Positions 26,493 to 35,309 of a stretch of DNA of 64,000 nt are shown here, in pieces. The stretch's first letter is position 1; the number at the start of each line of letters is the position of its first letter. This DNA is from Mesorhizobium terrae (GTDB lineage Bacteria; Pseudomonadota; Alphaproteobacteria; Rhizobiales; Rhizobiaceae). The stretch is from assembly GCF_008727715.1 (NCBI RefSeq), contig NZ_CP044218.1, positions 2,046,001 through 2,110,000 on the forward strand, read 5' to 3'. The position numbers and the translations under genes were made by a program. The notes below the pieces were generated by a model. That model was not told the origin of the DNA. It saw nothing but the letters and a program-made list of their open reading frames with translations, and made no database searches.

Positions 26493-27362
26493 CTACGCCG
26501 CCAGCCGGGTGCGGGCGAGCCCTTCGCGGATGTGGCGAGCAAGCTCTGCCGTTGCCGGGGCGGCGTCGCGCTCGGGCATGCGCAAATTGATGGCGAAGGA
26601 AGGCAGCGGCGGCAGGCCGGCCTCGACCGGCAGGATGTCGAGATGCTGCGGCACGGTGAAGGCGAGCCAGGTGGTCACCGCCAGATCGGTGGTTACGGTG
26701 GCCGTGGTGGCATCGATGCTGCCGTTCTCGAACACGGTGCGCCATTCCCGGCCCTGGTCGCGCAGCGCGGCCAGCACGGCCGGCCGGAAGGCGCAGGTTT
26801 CCGCGACCATCGATACCGGCAGCGGCGTCTTCAGATACGCCTGGCCGCCCTTGGCGCCGACCCAGACCAGCCGCTCGACAACAAGGCATTCGCCCGTGGA
26901 AGCGCCGACCGGCTCCTCGACGAGGGCAAGGTCGATCTCGCCATTGGCGAGCGCGCGAGCGAGATCGGGCGAAGAGGCGCAGACCAGCGATATCTCGACC
27001 TGCGGAAAGGCCTGCGCATAGGATTTCAGGATGGGCGCGATGAAGGCGCCGGCGAGGTCGAACGGCACGCCGAGCCGCACCGGGCCCTCGACGCGGCGCG
27101 TCGTCATATCCGCCCATATCTCGTCGTTGAGGCTGAGCAGGCGCCGTGCCTTGCCCAACAGGCGCTCTCCCGCCGGGGTGAGGCGCAGCCCGCGCCGGTC
27201 GCGGAAAAACAGCGGCTTGCCGAAGGCCTGTTCCAGACGGGCGACCTGCTGGCTGACCGCGCTCTGCGTCAGATGCAGGGCATTGCCGGCGGCGGTCATC
27301 GAGGCGCGGTCGGCAACGGCGAGGAAGGTTCTGAGCAGGGCGATGTCGAGGTTACGGGTCAT
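26493..27362 (-). CDS. LysR-type transcriptional regulator
   Basis: A 289-residue LysR regulator. The helix-turn-helix is at about 5-62 (LLRTFLAVADRASMTAAGNALHLTQSAVSQQVARLEQAF), and the ligand-binding domain follows (PVRLGVPFDLAGAFIAPILKSYAQAFPQVEI). Transcribed divergently from a LysE-type exporter with 98 bases between starts; this pairing suggests it controls export of an amino acid, as LysG does with LysE. The ATG at 27362 begins the conserved MTRNLDIALLRTF. Effector unknown. Confidence 0.9.
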   Translation of the reverse strand: MTRNLDIALLRTFLAVADRASMTAAGNALHLTQSAVSQQVARLEQAFGKPLFFRDRRGLRLTPAGERLLGKARRLLSLNDEIWADMTTRRVEGPVRLGVPFDLAGAFIAPILKSYAQAFPQVEISLVCASSPDLARALANGEIDLALVEEPVGASTGECLVVERLVWVGAKGGQAYLKTPLPVSMVAETCAFRPAVLAALRDQGREWRTVFENGSIDATTATVTTDLAVTTWLAFTVPQHLDILPVEAGLPPLPSFAINLRMPERDAAPATAELARHIREGLARTRLAA

Positions 27363-27370
27363 CGCAGCAT

Positions 27371-27395
27371 TATGATTGCTAATGCCAATTATAAT
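27371..27395. promoter_or_regulatory. Possible LysR binding site in the divergent promoter
   Basis: A dyad tgatt-N15-aatca lies in the AT-rich interval between the LysR and LysE genes. It contains T-N11-A spaced bases of the LysR type. Both promoters could be controlled from here. Inferred only from position and symmetry. Confidence 0.35.
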
Positions 27396-27460
27396 CAACA
27401 TGCGATTTTCTAATGGCAGGCGGCACGGTAGCAATGGTGCCGTTTCAACGGACAAACCGC

Positions 27461-28057
27461 ATGTCGCCCGAGACCATTCTGCCGCTCGCCGTCTTCGCCC
27501 TGATTTCGACCGGGTCGCCGGGCGGCGCTACGACGCTGGCGACGGCGTCCGGCGCCCATTTCGGTTTCCGCCGTTCGATGCCGCTGATGGTGGGCATCGC
27601 CGCCGGGCTGGCCAGCATGGCGGCGGCCGCCGCTGCCGGACTTGCCGGTGTTCTGGAAGCAATGCCGTCGCTGCAACTGGCCATGAAGGCGATCGGCTCG
27701 GCCTATCTTTTGTGGCTTGCTGGCAAAGTGGCGACTTCGGGTGCGCCGCGCCTCGACAAAGACCTAGCAAAACCGACCAGCCTTCTGGGTGGCGCCTGGC
27801 TGTTGTGGTGCAATCCGAAAGCCTGGGCGATGACGCTGGGCGCCGCCGCCTCCTTTGCGGCGCTGGCGAGCAGCCCAGCCGCGCTCGGCGTGCTGCTGGC
27901 ACTGGCCTTTGGTCTGGCGGCGGCGCTTTCACTGTCGGTGTGGTGCGCGGCCGGTTTGCTGATGGCCCGGGTGCTGAGGACCGAGCGCCAATGGCGTGTC
28001 GTCAACATGGCGCTGGGCGTTCTGCTTGCGCTGTCGATCCTGCCGATGTGGCTTTGA
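27461..28057 (+). CDS. LysE family exporter under LysR control
   Basis: A 198-residue membrane exporter with about six helices. The region STGSPGGATTLATASGAHFGFRRS is a variant of the family's SPGP motif (here SPGG), followed by hydrophobic segments and WLLWCNPKAWAMTLGA, equivalent to the conserved NPK motif. The family exports amino acids or related compounds; substrate unknown. I chose ATG at 27461 because the conserved sequence begins there; an earlier start would add sixteen unconserved residues. Divergent from the LysR regulator and 30 bases upstream of the dehydrogenase gene, with which it may be co-transcribed. Confidence 0.85.
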   Translation: MSPETILPLAVFALISTGSPGGATTLATASGAHFGFRRSMPLMVGIAAGLASMAAAAAAGLAGVLEAMPSLQLAMKAIGSAYLLWLAGKVATSGAPRLDKDLAKPTSLLGGAWLLWCNPKAWAMTLGAAASFAALASSPAALGVLLALAFGLAAALSLSVWCAAGLLMARVLRTERQWRVVNMALGVLLALSILPMWL

Positions 28058-28087
28058 GTCCGGACCATGCGCAACCGGGGAGAGGTT

Positions 28088-28972
28088 ATGGACATCGGCT
28101 TTATCGGTCTCGGCGTCATGGGCCAGCCGATGGCGCTCAATCTGGCGCGCGCGGGAAAGCCGCTGACGGTCTGGAACCGCTCGGCCGAGCGTTGCGAGCC
28201 GCTGCGCGCGGCGGGCGCAAAAGTGGCGGCCGATGCCGCCGAGGTTTTCGCGGTTACACGCATCGTTATCCTGATGCTGGCGACGGAAGCGGCCATGGAT
28301 GCCGTGCTGGGGCGCGGCTCAGCGGATTTCACAACGCATGTCGGCGGCCGCACCATCGTGCATATGGGCACGACCTCGGCCGACTATTCGCGCCGGCTCG
28401 GCGCCGACATCGAGGCCGCCGGCGGTACCTATGTCGAAGCGCCGGTTTCCGGCTCGCGCAAGCCGGCGGAGGCCGGGCAACTGGTGGCGATGCTGGCCGG
28501 CGCGCCGGAGGTGGTCGAGACTGTCCGGCCGCTGCTCCAGCCGATGTGTCGCGACATGGTGCCATGCGGGGTGGTGCCCAATGCGCTCTTGATGAAGCTC
28601 GCGGTTAATATATTCCTGATCACCATGGTGACGGGCCTTGCCGAGTCCGTGCATTTCGCCGAGCGGCACGGGCTGGATCTCGAACGGCTGGTCGCCGTGC
28701 TTAATGCCGGGCCGATGGCGAGCGACGTCTCCCGCATCAAGGCGGCCAAGCTCCTTAGCGGAGATTTCTCCGTGCAGGCGGCGATCACCGACGTGTTCAA
28801 GAACAACCGGCTGATCACTGAAGCGGCGCGCACGGCCAAGGTGGCTTCGCCGCTGCTCGATGTTTGCCACGCGCTCTATGGCGAAACGGAAGCGATGGGA
28901 CTGGGCCAGGAAGACATGGCCGCCGTTATCCGCGCGCTTGAACAGCGCACGGCGGCGGCGCGGGCTACCTGA
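28088..28972 (+). CDS. NAD(P)-dependent beta-hydroxyacid dehydrogenase (HIBADH-like)
   Basis: A 294-residue member of the 3-hydroxyisobutyrate/tartronate semialdehyde reductase family. The Rossmann motif [21 protein letters not shown] is at residues 3-23, the substrate motif [17 protein letters not shown] at 116-132 and the catalytic Lys170 in [10 protein letters not shown]. It reduces or oxidises a short beta-hydroxyacid; exact substrate unknown. ATG at 28088 has ggggagagg upstream. It follows the LysE gene closely and overlaps the end of the convergent AraC gene by eight bases. Confidence 0.9.
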   Translation: MDIGFIGLGVMGQPMALNLARAGKPLTVWNRSAERCEPLRAAGAKVAADAAEVFAVTRIVILMLATEAAMDAVLGRGSADFTTHVGGRTIVHMGTTSADYSRRLGADIEAAGGTYVEAPVSGSRKPAEAGQLVAMLAGAPEVVETVRPLLQPMCRDMVPCGVVPNALLMKLAVNIFLITMVTGLAESVHFAERHGLDLERLVAVLNAGPMASDVSRIKAAKLLSGDFSVQAAITDVFKNNRLITEAARTAKVASPLLDVCHALYGETEAMGLGQEDMAAVIRALEQRTAAARAT

Positions 28973-29801
28973 CCGGAACCCAGATTTCGAAGCCGCCGGC
29001 GCCGGTGACGGGGTCGAAACCTTCGCCATAACGTTCGATCAGGTCGGGCATGTCTCCCGGTATCAGTCCGGCCGCCGGCAGGGCCTGCGTAAAGACCGCG
29101 TGAATGGTGGCGGCGATGGTGGTGACGTGCCCGGCATGCCGAAAGGCGGCCCAACGCTGCGCCGGCAGCCTGATGCCGGTGAAGGTGCCATCGAGATCGG
29201 CGAGGGTCCGCATTTCGACACCGGCCAGATAAAAATAGCCGTCGCCGGCGCCGACACCGGTGACCAGCCCGTAAGTGGCCTTGCCCTTCTGGCCCGGGAT
29301 CGCGCCGAGATGCGGCGTGAATTCCTGCCACAGCGCCGGTATGCCGGCGAAATCATCACTCGCGAAACGGCGACCGAGGCCGGCTATCAGCAACGGGCCG
29401 GGCGTCTCGATGCGCGGCGGCGGCAGGCTGACGCTGACCTTGGGGTCCTCGCGCAAGGGCTCGACCAGGGCGATGCCATTGAGATCGCCGCGCGTGCGGA
29501 TTTCGGCCGGCGTCAGGCCGAATTGATCGCGAAAGGCGCGTGAGAAGGCTTCATGCGAACCGTAACCGGCCTGCAGCGCGACGGCGAGGATGTCAGGAGC
29601 GCCGGCGGCCAGCGCGCGGGCGGCTTCGCTCAGCCGCCGTCCGCGCAGATAGGCGCTGACGCTTTTCCCGGTGGCGTGAGAGAACAGGCGCGACATCTGG
29701 AACCGCGAAAGGCCGCAGACCCTGGCCACGGCATCGAGCGTGACATCTTCGGCGAAGTGGCTTTCGATGAACCAGATCGCCTTTTCGACCGGTGTCCGCA
29801 T
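28965..29801 (-). CDS. AraC family regulator with GyrI-like effector domain
   Basis: A 278-residue protein. Two AraC helix-turn-helix units occupy about 5-105 ([30 protein letters not shown] and [30 protein letters not shown]). A GyrI-like domain follows (about 120-278, ending EIWVPVR), which binds small molecules or modulates a partner as in Rob and SbmC-like proteins. It probably activates a detoxification or transport gene in response to a ligand. It is followed downstream by no gene in its direction apart from the convergent dehydrogenase, and the transglutaminase-like gene lies 17 bases upstream in the same direction. Confidence 0.88.
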   Translation of the reverse strand: MRTPVEKAIWFIESHFAEDVTLDAVARVCGLSRFQMSRLFSHATGKSVSAYLRGRRLSEAARALAAGAPDILAVALQAGYGSHEAFSRAFRDQFGLTPAEIRTRGDLNGIALVEPLREDPKVSVSLPPPRIETPGPLLIAGLGRRFASDDFAGIPALWQEFTPHLGAIPGQKGKATYGLVTGVGAGDGYFYLAGVEMRTLADLDGTFTGIRLPAQRWAAFRHAGHVTTIAATIHAVFTQALPAAGLIPGDMPDLIERYGEGFDPVTGAGGFEIWVPVR

Positions 29802-29818
29802 CCGCGACGGTCCGCCTT

Positions 29819-30769
29819 TCAGACCTCGAAAACCTGCTCCTGTCGCTGGCGCAAGGCGTTGAAGACGGATCGCGGCAGCGCGAGCCCGGCATCATCGGCG
29901 AAACGGCGGCGCATCGCATCAAAATTCGCGTCCGGATTGGCGGTCAGCCGGGCGACCTCGTCGAAGAAGACGAGTTGATCGTTCGAAAGCCGGGCATCGA
30001 TGGCCGGCTGCGCGCCCCATACGTCCCATGGCAGGATTTCGCAGCCGTTCAGGGTGGCGAGATCGCGCGTCATGTTGCCGGCGATGAACCAGAGGCCGCG
30101 CATCTGCGAGAACTCGATGCCGAACAGCTCCGGGTCCAGCGCGCCGGCGCGGCATAACCGCCAGGCGTCGGGCGCCGTCAGGAAGCGGTCGCGCGGCACG
30201 TCATGGATGCCATGGCCGATGGCGAGGTTGCGTATGAAGATGGCGTCGAACTGGGCGTCCAGCAGTGCCCAGCGGCCTTCATCCGCCTTCCAGTATTCGC
30301 AGACCCAATGGTCTTCATATTTCCCGGGGTTGAAATAAGCGCCGAAACCGCCCCTGCCGCGTGCTGGGATGCCGTGGTGGCGGAAGATGGCGACGGCGAG
30401 CAGCATGAAATGCCGACAGATGCCGACCAGCCGCCGCTCGGGCGGACGGGCGACCGACAGGGGCTGGCCATCAAGCGCCAACAGCCGGTCGACAATGGCC
30501 TCGACCGGGCGGATATGGCTCTCGGCGCGGCGCTCGGTGGTGATCGGGCAGCCGTAGAACGGCTCGGTGACGTGTTCGTAGATCAGCAGGCCCTGGACGA
30601 TGCGCGCTATGTCGGCGGGGTCGGACGGCAAGGCGTCGAACAGTGCGGCGTGGCGGCCGGGCGTGCTGAAGGCGGATTGCCGCGCATAATAGTCGAGGAC
30701 GGCTTCGGGGCATTTGTGGGCAAGGCGGGCGTGAGCGGGGTGCGTGCGTGCGGCATTGAGGGTGTCCAT
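29819..30769 (-). CDS. Transglutaminase-like protein
   Basis: A 316-residue protein with a transglutaminase/cysteine-peptidase core. The expected triad is visible: C118 (LVGICRHFMLL), H154 (YEDHWVCEYW) and D171 (LLDAQFD). These enzymes cleave or cross-link amide bonds; the target here is unknown. No signal peptide is seen, so it is likely cytoplasmic. It is upstream of the AraC-GyrI gene on the same strand, 17 bases apart, so the two may be co-transcribed, with the enzyme first. Confidence 0.8.
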   Translation of the reverse strand: MDTLNAARTHPAHARLAHKCPEAVLDYYARQSAFSTPGRHAALFDALPSDPADIARIVQGLLIYEHVTEPFYGCPITTERRAESHIRPVEAIVDRLLALDGQPLSVARPPERRLVGICRHFMLLAVAIFRHHGIPARGRGGFGAYFNPGKYEDHWVCEYWKADEGRWALLDAQFDAIFIRNLAIGHGIHDVPRDRFLTAPDAWRLCRAGALDPELFGIEFSQMRGLWFIAGNMTRDLATLNGCEILPWDVWGAQPAIDARLSNDQLVFFDEVARLTANPDANFDAMRRRFADDAGLALPRSVFNALRQRQEQVFEV

Positions 30770-30969
30770 GGCGGTCTCCCGAGTTCGAAACGGCTATCGC
30801 TCTGTTCTGCCGCAGGACTCGCCGCCGCGCTTGATCGCGTTTGCAGCAGCCGGCACGCGACGACCTCGCGCAGGGTCATGGCCGCGAACCGGCATCGGGC
30901 CTTTGCAGTGCCGGCAAAAACGTGCAGACATGGGCACACCGCGAACGGGACCGAGCGGCTGGAGGACAG

Positions 30970-32355
30970 ATGAGCGACGTGACCATGCAGCGCGCCTCCG
31001 GGCGCGGCATCTGGGGCTGGATGTTCTTCGACTGGGCGGCGCAGCCCTTCTTCACCGTGGTCACCACCTTCATCTTCGGCCCCTATTTCGTCTCGCGCCT
31101 GTCGGCCGACCCCGCCATGGGCCAGGCGGTGTGGGGCTACGGCCTCGCCGCGGCCGGCTTGGTGATCGCCATCCTGTCGCCGATCCTCGGCTCGATCGCC
31201 GACCAGACGGGCCCGCGCAAACCGTGGATCGCCTTCTTCGCGACGATCAAGATCATCAGCCTGTCGATGCTGTGGTTCGCCGCGCCGGGCTCGAACCTGT
31301 TCCTGATCGTGCTGTTCTTCTCGCTCGCCTCGGTGGCGGCGGAGTTCTCGACGGTGTTCAACGATTCCATGATGCCGCGCCTGGTGCCGAAGAGCGAGAT
31401 CGGCAAGATCTCCAACGTCGCCTGGGGGCTCGGCTATCTCGGCGGCATGGTGGCGCTGATCTTCGTGGTGACGATGCTGGCCGGGTCGCCGGAAACCGGC
31501 AAGACCATCGCCGGTCTCGACCCGCTGTTCGGCCTCGATCCGAAGCTCGGCGAGGACGCGCGCGCCACCGGGCCGCTTTCGGCGCTGTGGTATCTTATCT
31601 TCATCCTGCCGATGTTCTTCTTCACGCCGGACGCGGTGAAGGGCGTGCCGGTGGGGCCGGCGGTGCGGCGCGGGCTGACGGAACTGAAGTCGACGCTCGC
31701 CGAGGTGCGCAAGCGCGCCGGCATCTTCCGTTTCCTCGTCGCCCGCATGATCTACCAGGACGGCGTCAACGCGCTGCTTTCGCTCGGCGGTGCCTTCGCG
31801 GCCGCGATGTTCGGCTGGTCGATCACCGAGATCGGCATCTTCGGCATCATCCTGAACGTCGTCGCCATCCTCGGCTGCTGGGTGGCGGCACGTCTCGACA
31901 CCGCGCTCGGCTCGAAAGTGGTGGTGATGATCGCGCTGGTGCTTTTGTGCATCGCCACCATCGGCATCATCTCGACGGGGCCGGGCTACACGCTGTTCGG
32001 CTGGCTGCAGTTCACGGCGGCCGAGGCCGACCCGCACAAGCTGTTCGGCACGCCGGCCGAGAAGGCCTATATCGCCTACGGCCTGCTGATCGGCCTGGCC
32101 TTCGGCCCAGTGCAGGCGTCGTCACGCTCCTATATGGCGCGCAGCGTCACGGCCGAAGAATCCGGCCGTTATTTCGGCATCTATGCGCTGGCCGGCCGGG
32201 CAACCAGCTTCCTGGCGCCATTCCTGATCGCAACCGTAACGGCGACGACCGGCTCGCCGCGCCTCGGCATGGCGATGATCATCCTGTTCCTGGTCGGCGG
32301 CATGGCGATCCTGGCCGGCACGCCCTACCCGGCGGACAAGACGGAACACGAGTAG
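30970..32355 (+). CDS. MFS transporter, UMF1/Atg22-like
   Basis: A 461-residue transporter with twelve predicted helices. It resembles the UMF1/Atg22-like branch: WGWMFFDWAAQPFFTVV near the start, an EFSTVFNDSMMPRLVPK loop, and a C-terminal GPVQASSRSYMARSVTAEESGRYFGIYALAGRATS region typical of the family. Atg22 in yeast exports amino acids from the vacuole; bacterial substrates are unknown. ATG at 30970 is preceded by ggagg. The 200 bases to the divergent transglutaminase start should hold both promoters. It converges with purH across a RIME-like repeat. Confidence 0.9.
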   Translation: MSDVTMQRASGRGIWGWMFFDWAAQPFFTVVTTFIFGPYFVSRLSADPAMGQAVWGYGLAAAGLVIAILSPILGSIADQTGPRKPWIAFFATIKIISLSMLWFAAPGSNLFLIVLFFSLASVAAEFSTVFNDSMMPRLVPKSEIGKISNVAWGLGYLGGMVALIFVVTMLAGSPETGKTIAGLDPLFGLDPKLGEDARATGPLSALWYLIFILPMFFFTPDAVKGVPVGPAVRRGLTELKSTLAEVRKRAGIFRFLVARMIYQDGVNALLSLGGAFAAAMFGWSITEIGIFGIILNVVAILGCWVAARLDTALGSKVVVMIALVLLCIATIGIISTGPGYTLFGWLQFTAAEADPHKLFGTPAEKAYIAYGLLIGLAFGPVQASSRSYMARSVTAEESGRYFGIYALAGRATSFLAPFLIATVTATTGSPRLGMAMIILFLVGGMAILAGTPYPADKTEHE

Positions 32356-32436
32356 CCGTCTTCTTCCTCCCCCGTTTGCAGGACGAGGATATCGGCGCAG
32401 GCCGACAGGCGAGAGGCAACTCGCGAGATTGAGTGC

Positions 32437-32489
32437 CGCCCCTCATCCGGCCCTTCGGGCCACCTTCTCCCCGTCAACGGGGAGAAGGA
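32437..32489. repeat. RIME-like palindromic intergenic repeat, copy 2
   Basis: On the minus strand it repeats copy 1 (20783-20840): ccttctccccg-ttga-cggggagaagg then ggcccgaagggccggatgag, with few differences. It lies between convergent MFS and purH genes and only a few bases from the purH stop. It may be a bidirectional terminator for both. Only the half-element is seen. Confidence 0.75.
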
Positions 32490-32495
32490 AAGGCA

Positions 32496-34112
32496 CTAAT
32501 GCCTGAAGTGCCTGATCCCGGTGAAGACCATGGCGATGCCGTGCTCGTCGGCTGCCTTGATGACATCCTCGTCGCGCATCGAGCCGCCCGGCTGGATGAC
32601 GGCCGTCGCGCCAGCCTCGACGGCGGCGAGCAGGCCGTCGGCGAAGGGGAAGAAAGCGTCGGAGGCAACGACCGAACCCCTGGTCAGCGGCTCGGCATGA
32701 CCCGCGGCTTCAGCGGCATCGAGCGCCTTGCGGGCGGCGATGCGCGAGGAATCGACGCGGCTCATCTGGCCGGCGCCGACGCCGACGGTGGCGCGGTCCT
32801 TGGCATAGACGATGGCATTCGACTTCACATGCTTGGCGATGCGGAAGGCGAATTTCAGGTCGGCCATTTCGGCTTCGGTCGGCGCGCGCCTTGTCACCAC
32901 CTTGAGGTCGAGGTCGTCGACCACGGCATTGTCGCGGCCCTGCACCAGCAGGCCGCCGGCGACGGACTTCACCATGATGCCCGCCTGGCGCGGGTCTGGC
33001 AGGCCGCCGGTGACCAGCAGACGCAGGTTCTTCTTGGCGGCGACGATGGCGGCGGCCGCCTCGGAGGCTTCTGGAGCGATGATGACCTCGGTGAAGGTCT
33101 TGACGATCTCTTCCGCCGCCTCGGCGTCGAGCAGGCGGTTCAGTGCCACGATGCCGCCGAAGGCCGAGACCGGATCGCAGGCCAGTGCCTTGAGATAGGC
33201 TTCCCTCAGCGACGCGCCTTCGGCAACGCCGCACGGATTGGCGTGCTTGATGATGGCAACCGCCGCCGTGCGCGCCGGGTCGAACTCGCCGACCAGTTCA
33301 TAGGCCGCGTCGGTGTCGTTGATGTTGTTGTAGGAGAGCTGCTTGCCCTGTAGCTGGCGCGCGGTGGCGACACCGGGGCGTTTGTCGCCGTTGACGTAGA
33401 AACCGGCCGACTGGTGCGGGTTCTCGCCATAACGCATGACCGAGTGCAGCCGGCCGCCGAAGGCGCGCCAGCTCGGCTGCTCGATCTTCAGCTCCTCGGC
33501 GAACCAACCGGAAATCGCCGCATCATAGGCGGCGGTGCGGGCGAAGGCCTTGGCCGCCAGCCGCTTGCGGAAATCGAGCGGCAGCGCGCCGCCATTGGCG
33601 GCGAGCGTTTCCAGCACGGCGGCATAGTCTTCCGGTTCGGTGACGATGGCGACATAAGCGTGGTTCTTGGCCGAGGCGCGTACCATGGCCGGGCCGCCGA
33701 TATCGATGTTCTCGACCACCGCCGTATAAGCGGCGCCGGAAGCGCGCACTTCCTCGAACGGGTAGAGATTAACCACGACGAGGTCGATAGGTTCGATGCC
33801 GTGCTCGCGCATGGCGGCCGCATGTTCGGGATCGTCGCGCACGCCGAGCAAGGCGCCGTGCACCGAGGGGTGCAGGGTCTTGACGCGGCCGTCCATGATC
33901 TCGGGAAAGCCGGTGAGTTCGGAGACATCGCGCACGGCAATGCCGGCTGCGGCGATCGACTTGGCGGTGCCGCCGGTGGAGATCAGTTCGACACCCGCCT
34001 TGGCAAGGGCCGCCGCGAAATCAATGAGGCCGGTCTTGTCGGAAACGGAGAGCAGCGCGCGGCGGACGGGGACGAGGTCCGGCGCGGGAATGTTCTTGGC
34101 GGCGACGGCCAT
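32496..34112 (-). CDS. purH: Bifunctional AICAR transformylase/IMP cyclohydrolase
   Basis: The 538-residue enzyme performs the last two steps of purine synthesis to IMP. The N-terminal MGS-like cyclohydrolase domain ([50 protein letters not shown]) is followed by the transformylase domain with [13 protein letters not shown] and [10 protein letters not shown] (Lys-His catalytic pair) and a typical C terminus [26 protein letters not shown]. The ATG at 34112 is chosen over an upstream start that adds unconserved residues. Upstream is the GIY-YIG gene in the same direction, about 100 bases away. Housekeeping gene, intact. Confidence 0.97.
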   Translation of the reverse strand: MAVAAKNIPAPDLVPVRRALLSVSDKTGLIDFAAALAKAGVELISTGGTAKSIAAAGIAVRDVSELTGFPEIMDGRVKTLHPSVHGALLGVRDDPEHAAAMREHGIEPIDLVVVNLYPFEEVRASGAAYTAVVENIDIGGPAMVRASAKNHAYVAIVTEPEDYAAVLETLAANGGALPLDFRKRLAAKAFARTAAYDAAISGWFAEELKIEQPSWRAFGGRLHSVMRYGENPHQSAGFYVNGDKRPGVATARQLQGKQLSYNNINDTDAAYELVGEFDPARTAAVAIIKHANPCGVAEGASLREAYLKALACDPVSAFGGIVALNRLLDAEAAEEIVKTFTEVIIAPEASEAAAAIVAAKKNLRLLVTGGLPDPRQAGIMVKSVAGGLLVQGRDNAVVDDLDLKVVTRRAPTEAEMADLKFAFRIAKHVKSNAIVYAKDRATVGVGAGQMSRVDSSRIAARKALDAAEAAGHAEPLTRGSVVASDAFFPFADGLLAAVEAGATAVIQPGGSMRDEDVIKAADEHGIAMVFTGIRHFRH

Positions 34113-34216
34113 GGCGGGCGGCCTTTCTGCGGGCTGATGAGGATCGTCCGGGCCGTAGCACAAGGGGGGCCAAAATCAAACGCAGTCGGCGCCGCAAAAT
34201 GTTCGTGGCGGAAAAC

Positions 34217-34546
34217 TCAGGCCGGCTGCGCGCCGATCCTGTCGCGCCAGAAGGCGAGGCGCTCCTTCAGCGCAGCACCTTCCGGTCGGGCGTCGTCCTC
34301 GAAGCGTTCGACGATTTCGATGGCGATAACGTCCTGGCCGAACTGGTTGTAGGTAGCCTGAAGGTCTGCCGAGCGGTGACTGCCCAGCCGCAGCGTGAAC
34401 CACAGCCGGTTCGGCATGGCGTCGAGGTCCGGCGCATGGCCGACCCAGCGCCTGCCCGCCTTCGCGCAGGTCAATGCATAGATGCCCGCCGGGGCCGCGC
34501 GTTTCTTGTAGGCCGCGATGGCGGCTTTCCTGTCGATGCTCGTCAT
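34217..34546 (-). CDS. GIY-YIG-like small nuclease-fold protein
   Basis: A 109-residue single-domain GIY-YIG protein. The first motif is present (PAGIYALTCAKAGRRWVGHAP), but the second motif reads WVG, not YIG, so the second catalytic Tyr is Trp. An Arg in LWFTLRLGSHRS and a Glu in ALKERLAFW could complete the usual active site. Function unknown; it may nick DNA or only bind it. A good promoter is visible on the minus strand (TTGACA at 34592-34597, 17 bases, TACATG at 34569-34574), overlapping a 29-base palindrome shared with the divergent DUF2239 gene. Confidence 0.78.
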   Translation of the reverse strand: MTSIDRKAAIAAYKKRAAPAGIYALTCAKAGRRWVGHAPDLDAMPNRLWFTLRLGSHRSADLQATYNQFGQDVIAIEIVERFEDDARPEGAALKERLAFWRDRIGAQPA

Positions 34547-34591
34547 GATCCGAACCTTTCCCGGCCGGCATGTAGGAGCCATAAACGGTTT

Positions 34592-34620
34592 TGTCAATTA
34601 TACCCGGGTAATAATTGACA
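34592..34620. promoter_or_regulatory. 29-base palindrome between the GIY-YIG and DUF2239 genes
   Basis: Arms tgtcaattat (34592-34601) and ataattgaca (34611-34620) are exact reverse complements. The centre acccgggt is itself a palindrome, with one extra A after it. The left arm contains the minus-strand -35 TTGACA of the GIY-YIG promoter; the right arm holds a plus-strand TTGACA. A dimeric regulator bound here could control both genes. Sequence is direct; the regulator is unknown. Confidence 0.75.
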
Positions 34621-34666
34621 GGGCGTCCGCGACAGGGCAAGAAGGCGACTGCAAAGGAGCCTCTTC

Positions 34667-35290
34667 ATGTCCCTGTCCTTGACCGGAGCCAGCACCGCCT
34701 TCCAGGGCGACCGCATCGTCGCCAGTGGACCGCTTGTCGAGGTGGCCCTGGCGATCAGGGCGTTTGGCAATGCGCCAGCGGATGTGCCGGTGCTCGTGTT
34801 CGACGATTCGACCGGGTCCGTCGTCGATCTCGATCTGCGCGGTTCGGATGCCGAAATTATGTCCCGGTTGGCCGAACGGTTTCCGCCAACCCCACCGACC
34901 GGAACCGAGCCGCCATCCACGACGCAAGCGAGCGAGGCCGGCACGCGTGGCCGGGGTCGGCCGAAACTCGGCGTGGTGGCGCGCGAGGTGACGCTGCTGC
35001 CGCGGCAATGGGAATGGTTGGCAGCGCAGCCGGGCGGCGCCTCGCAGGTGCTGCGCCGGCTGGTCGACGCCGCGCGCCGCGCCGATGGCGGCGAGAGCGT
35101 CCGACGCTCCCGCCAGGAGGTTGCCTACCGGTTCCTCTCAGCAATGGCCGGAAACCTGCCGGGTTTCGAGGAAGCCATGCGGGCGTTGTTTGCCGGAGAC
35201 GGCGAAGGTTTCGAGGCGAAAACAGCGGGCTGGCCGGTCGATATCAGGACCCATGCGCTGAAACTCGCCGGCTTCGCGCGGGGTCTGTGA
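34667..35290 (+). CDS. DUF2239 family protein
   Basis: A 207-residue DUF2239 protein. The N-terminal part (FQGDRIVASGPLVEVALAIR, DVPVLVFDDSTGSVVDLDLRG) precedes a basic central region GRGRPKLGVVAREVTLLPRQ and then WEWLAAQPGGASQVLRRLVDAARR. This pattern looks like a DNA-binding segment (GRP-rich then a helix), though DUF2239 has no established function. The palindrome at 34592-34620 lies 46 bases upstream of its ATG, so it could be an autoregulator. It is divergent from the GIY-YIG gene and convergent with the heparinase-like gene. aaaggag precedes the ATG. Confidence 0.85.
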   Translation: MSLSLTGASTAFQGDRIVASGPLVEVALAIRAFGNAPADVPVLVFDDSTGSVVDLDLRGSDAEIMSRLAERFPPTPPTGTEPPSTTQASEAGTRGRGRPKLGVVAREVTLLPRQWEWLAAQPGGASQVLRRLVDAARRADGGESVRRSRQEVAYRFLSAMAGNLPGFEEAMRALFAGDGEGFEAKTAGWPVDIRTHALKLAGFARGL

Positions 35291-35309
35291 AAGGCTGCCG
35301 GCGGAGCCG

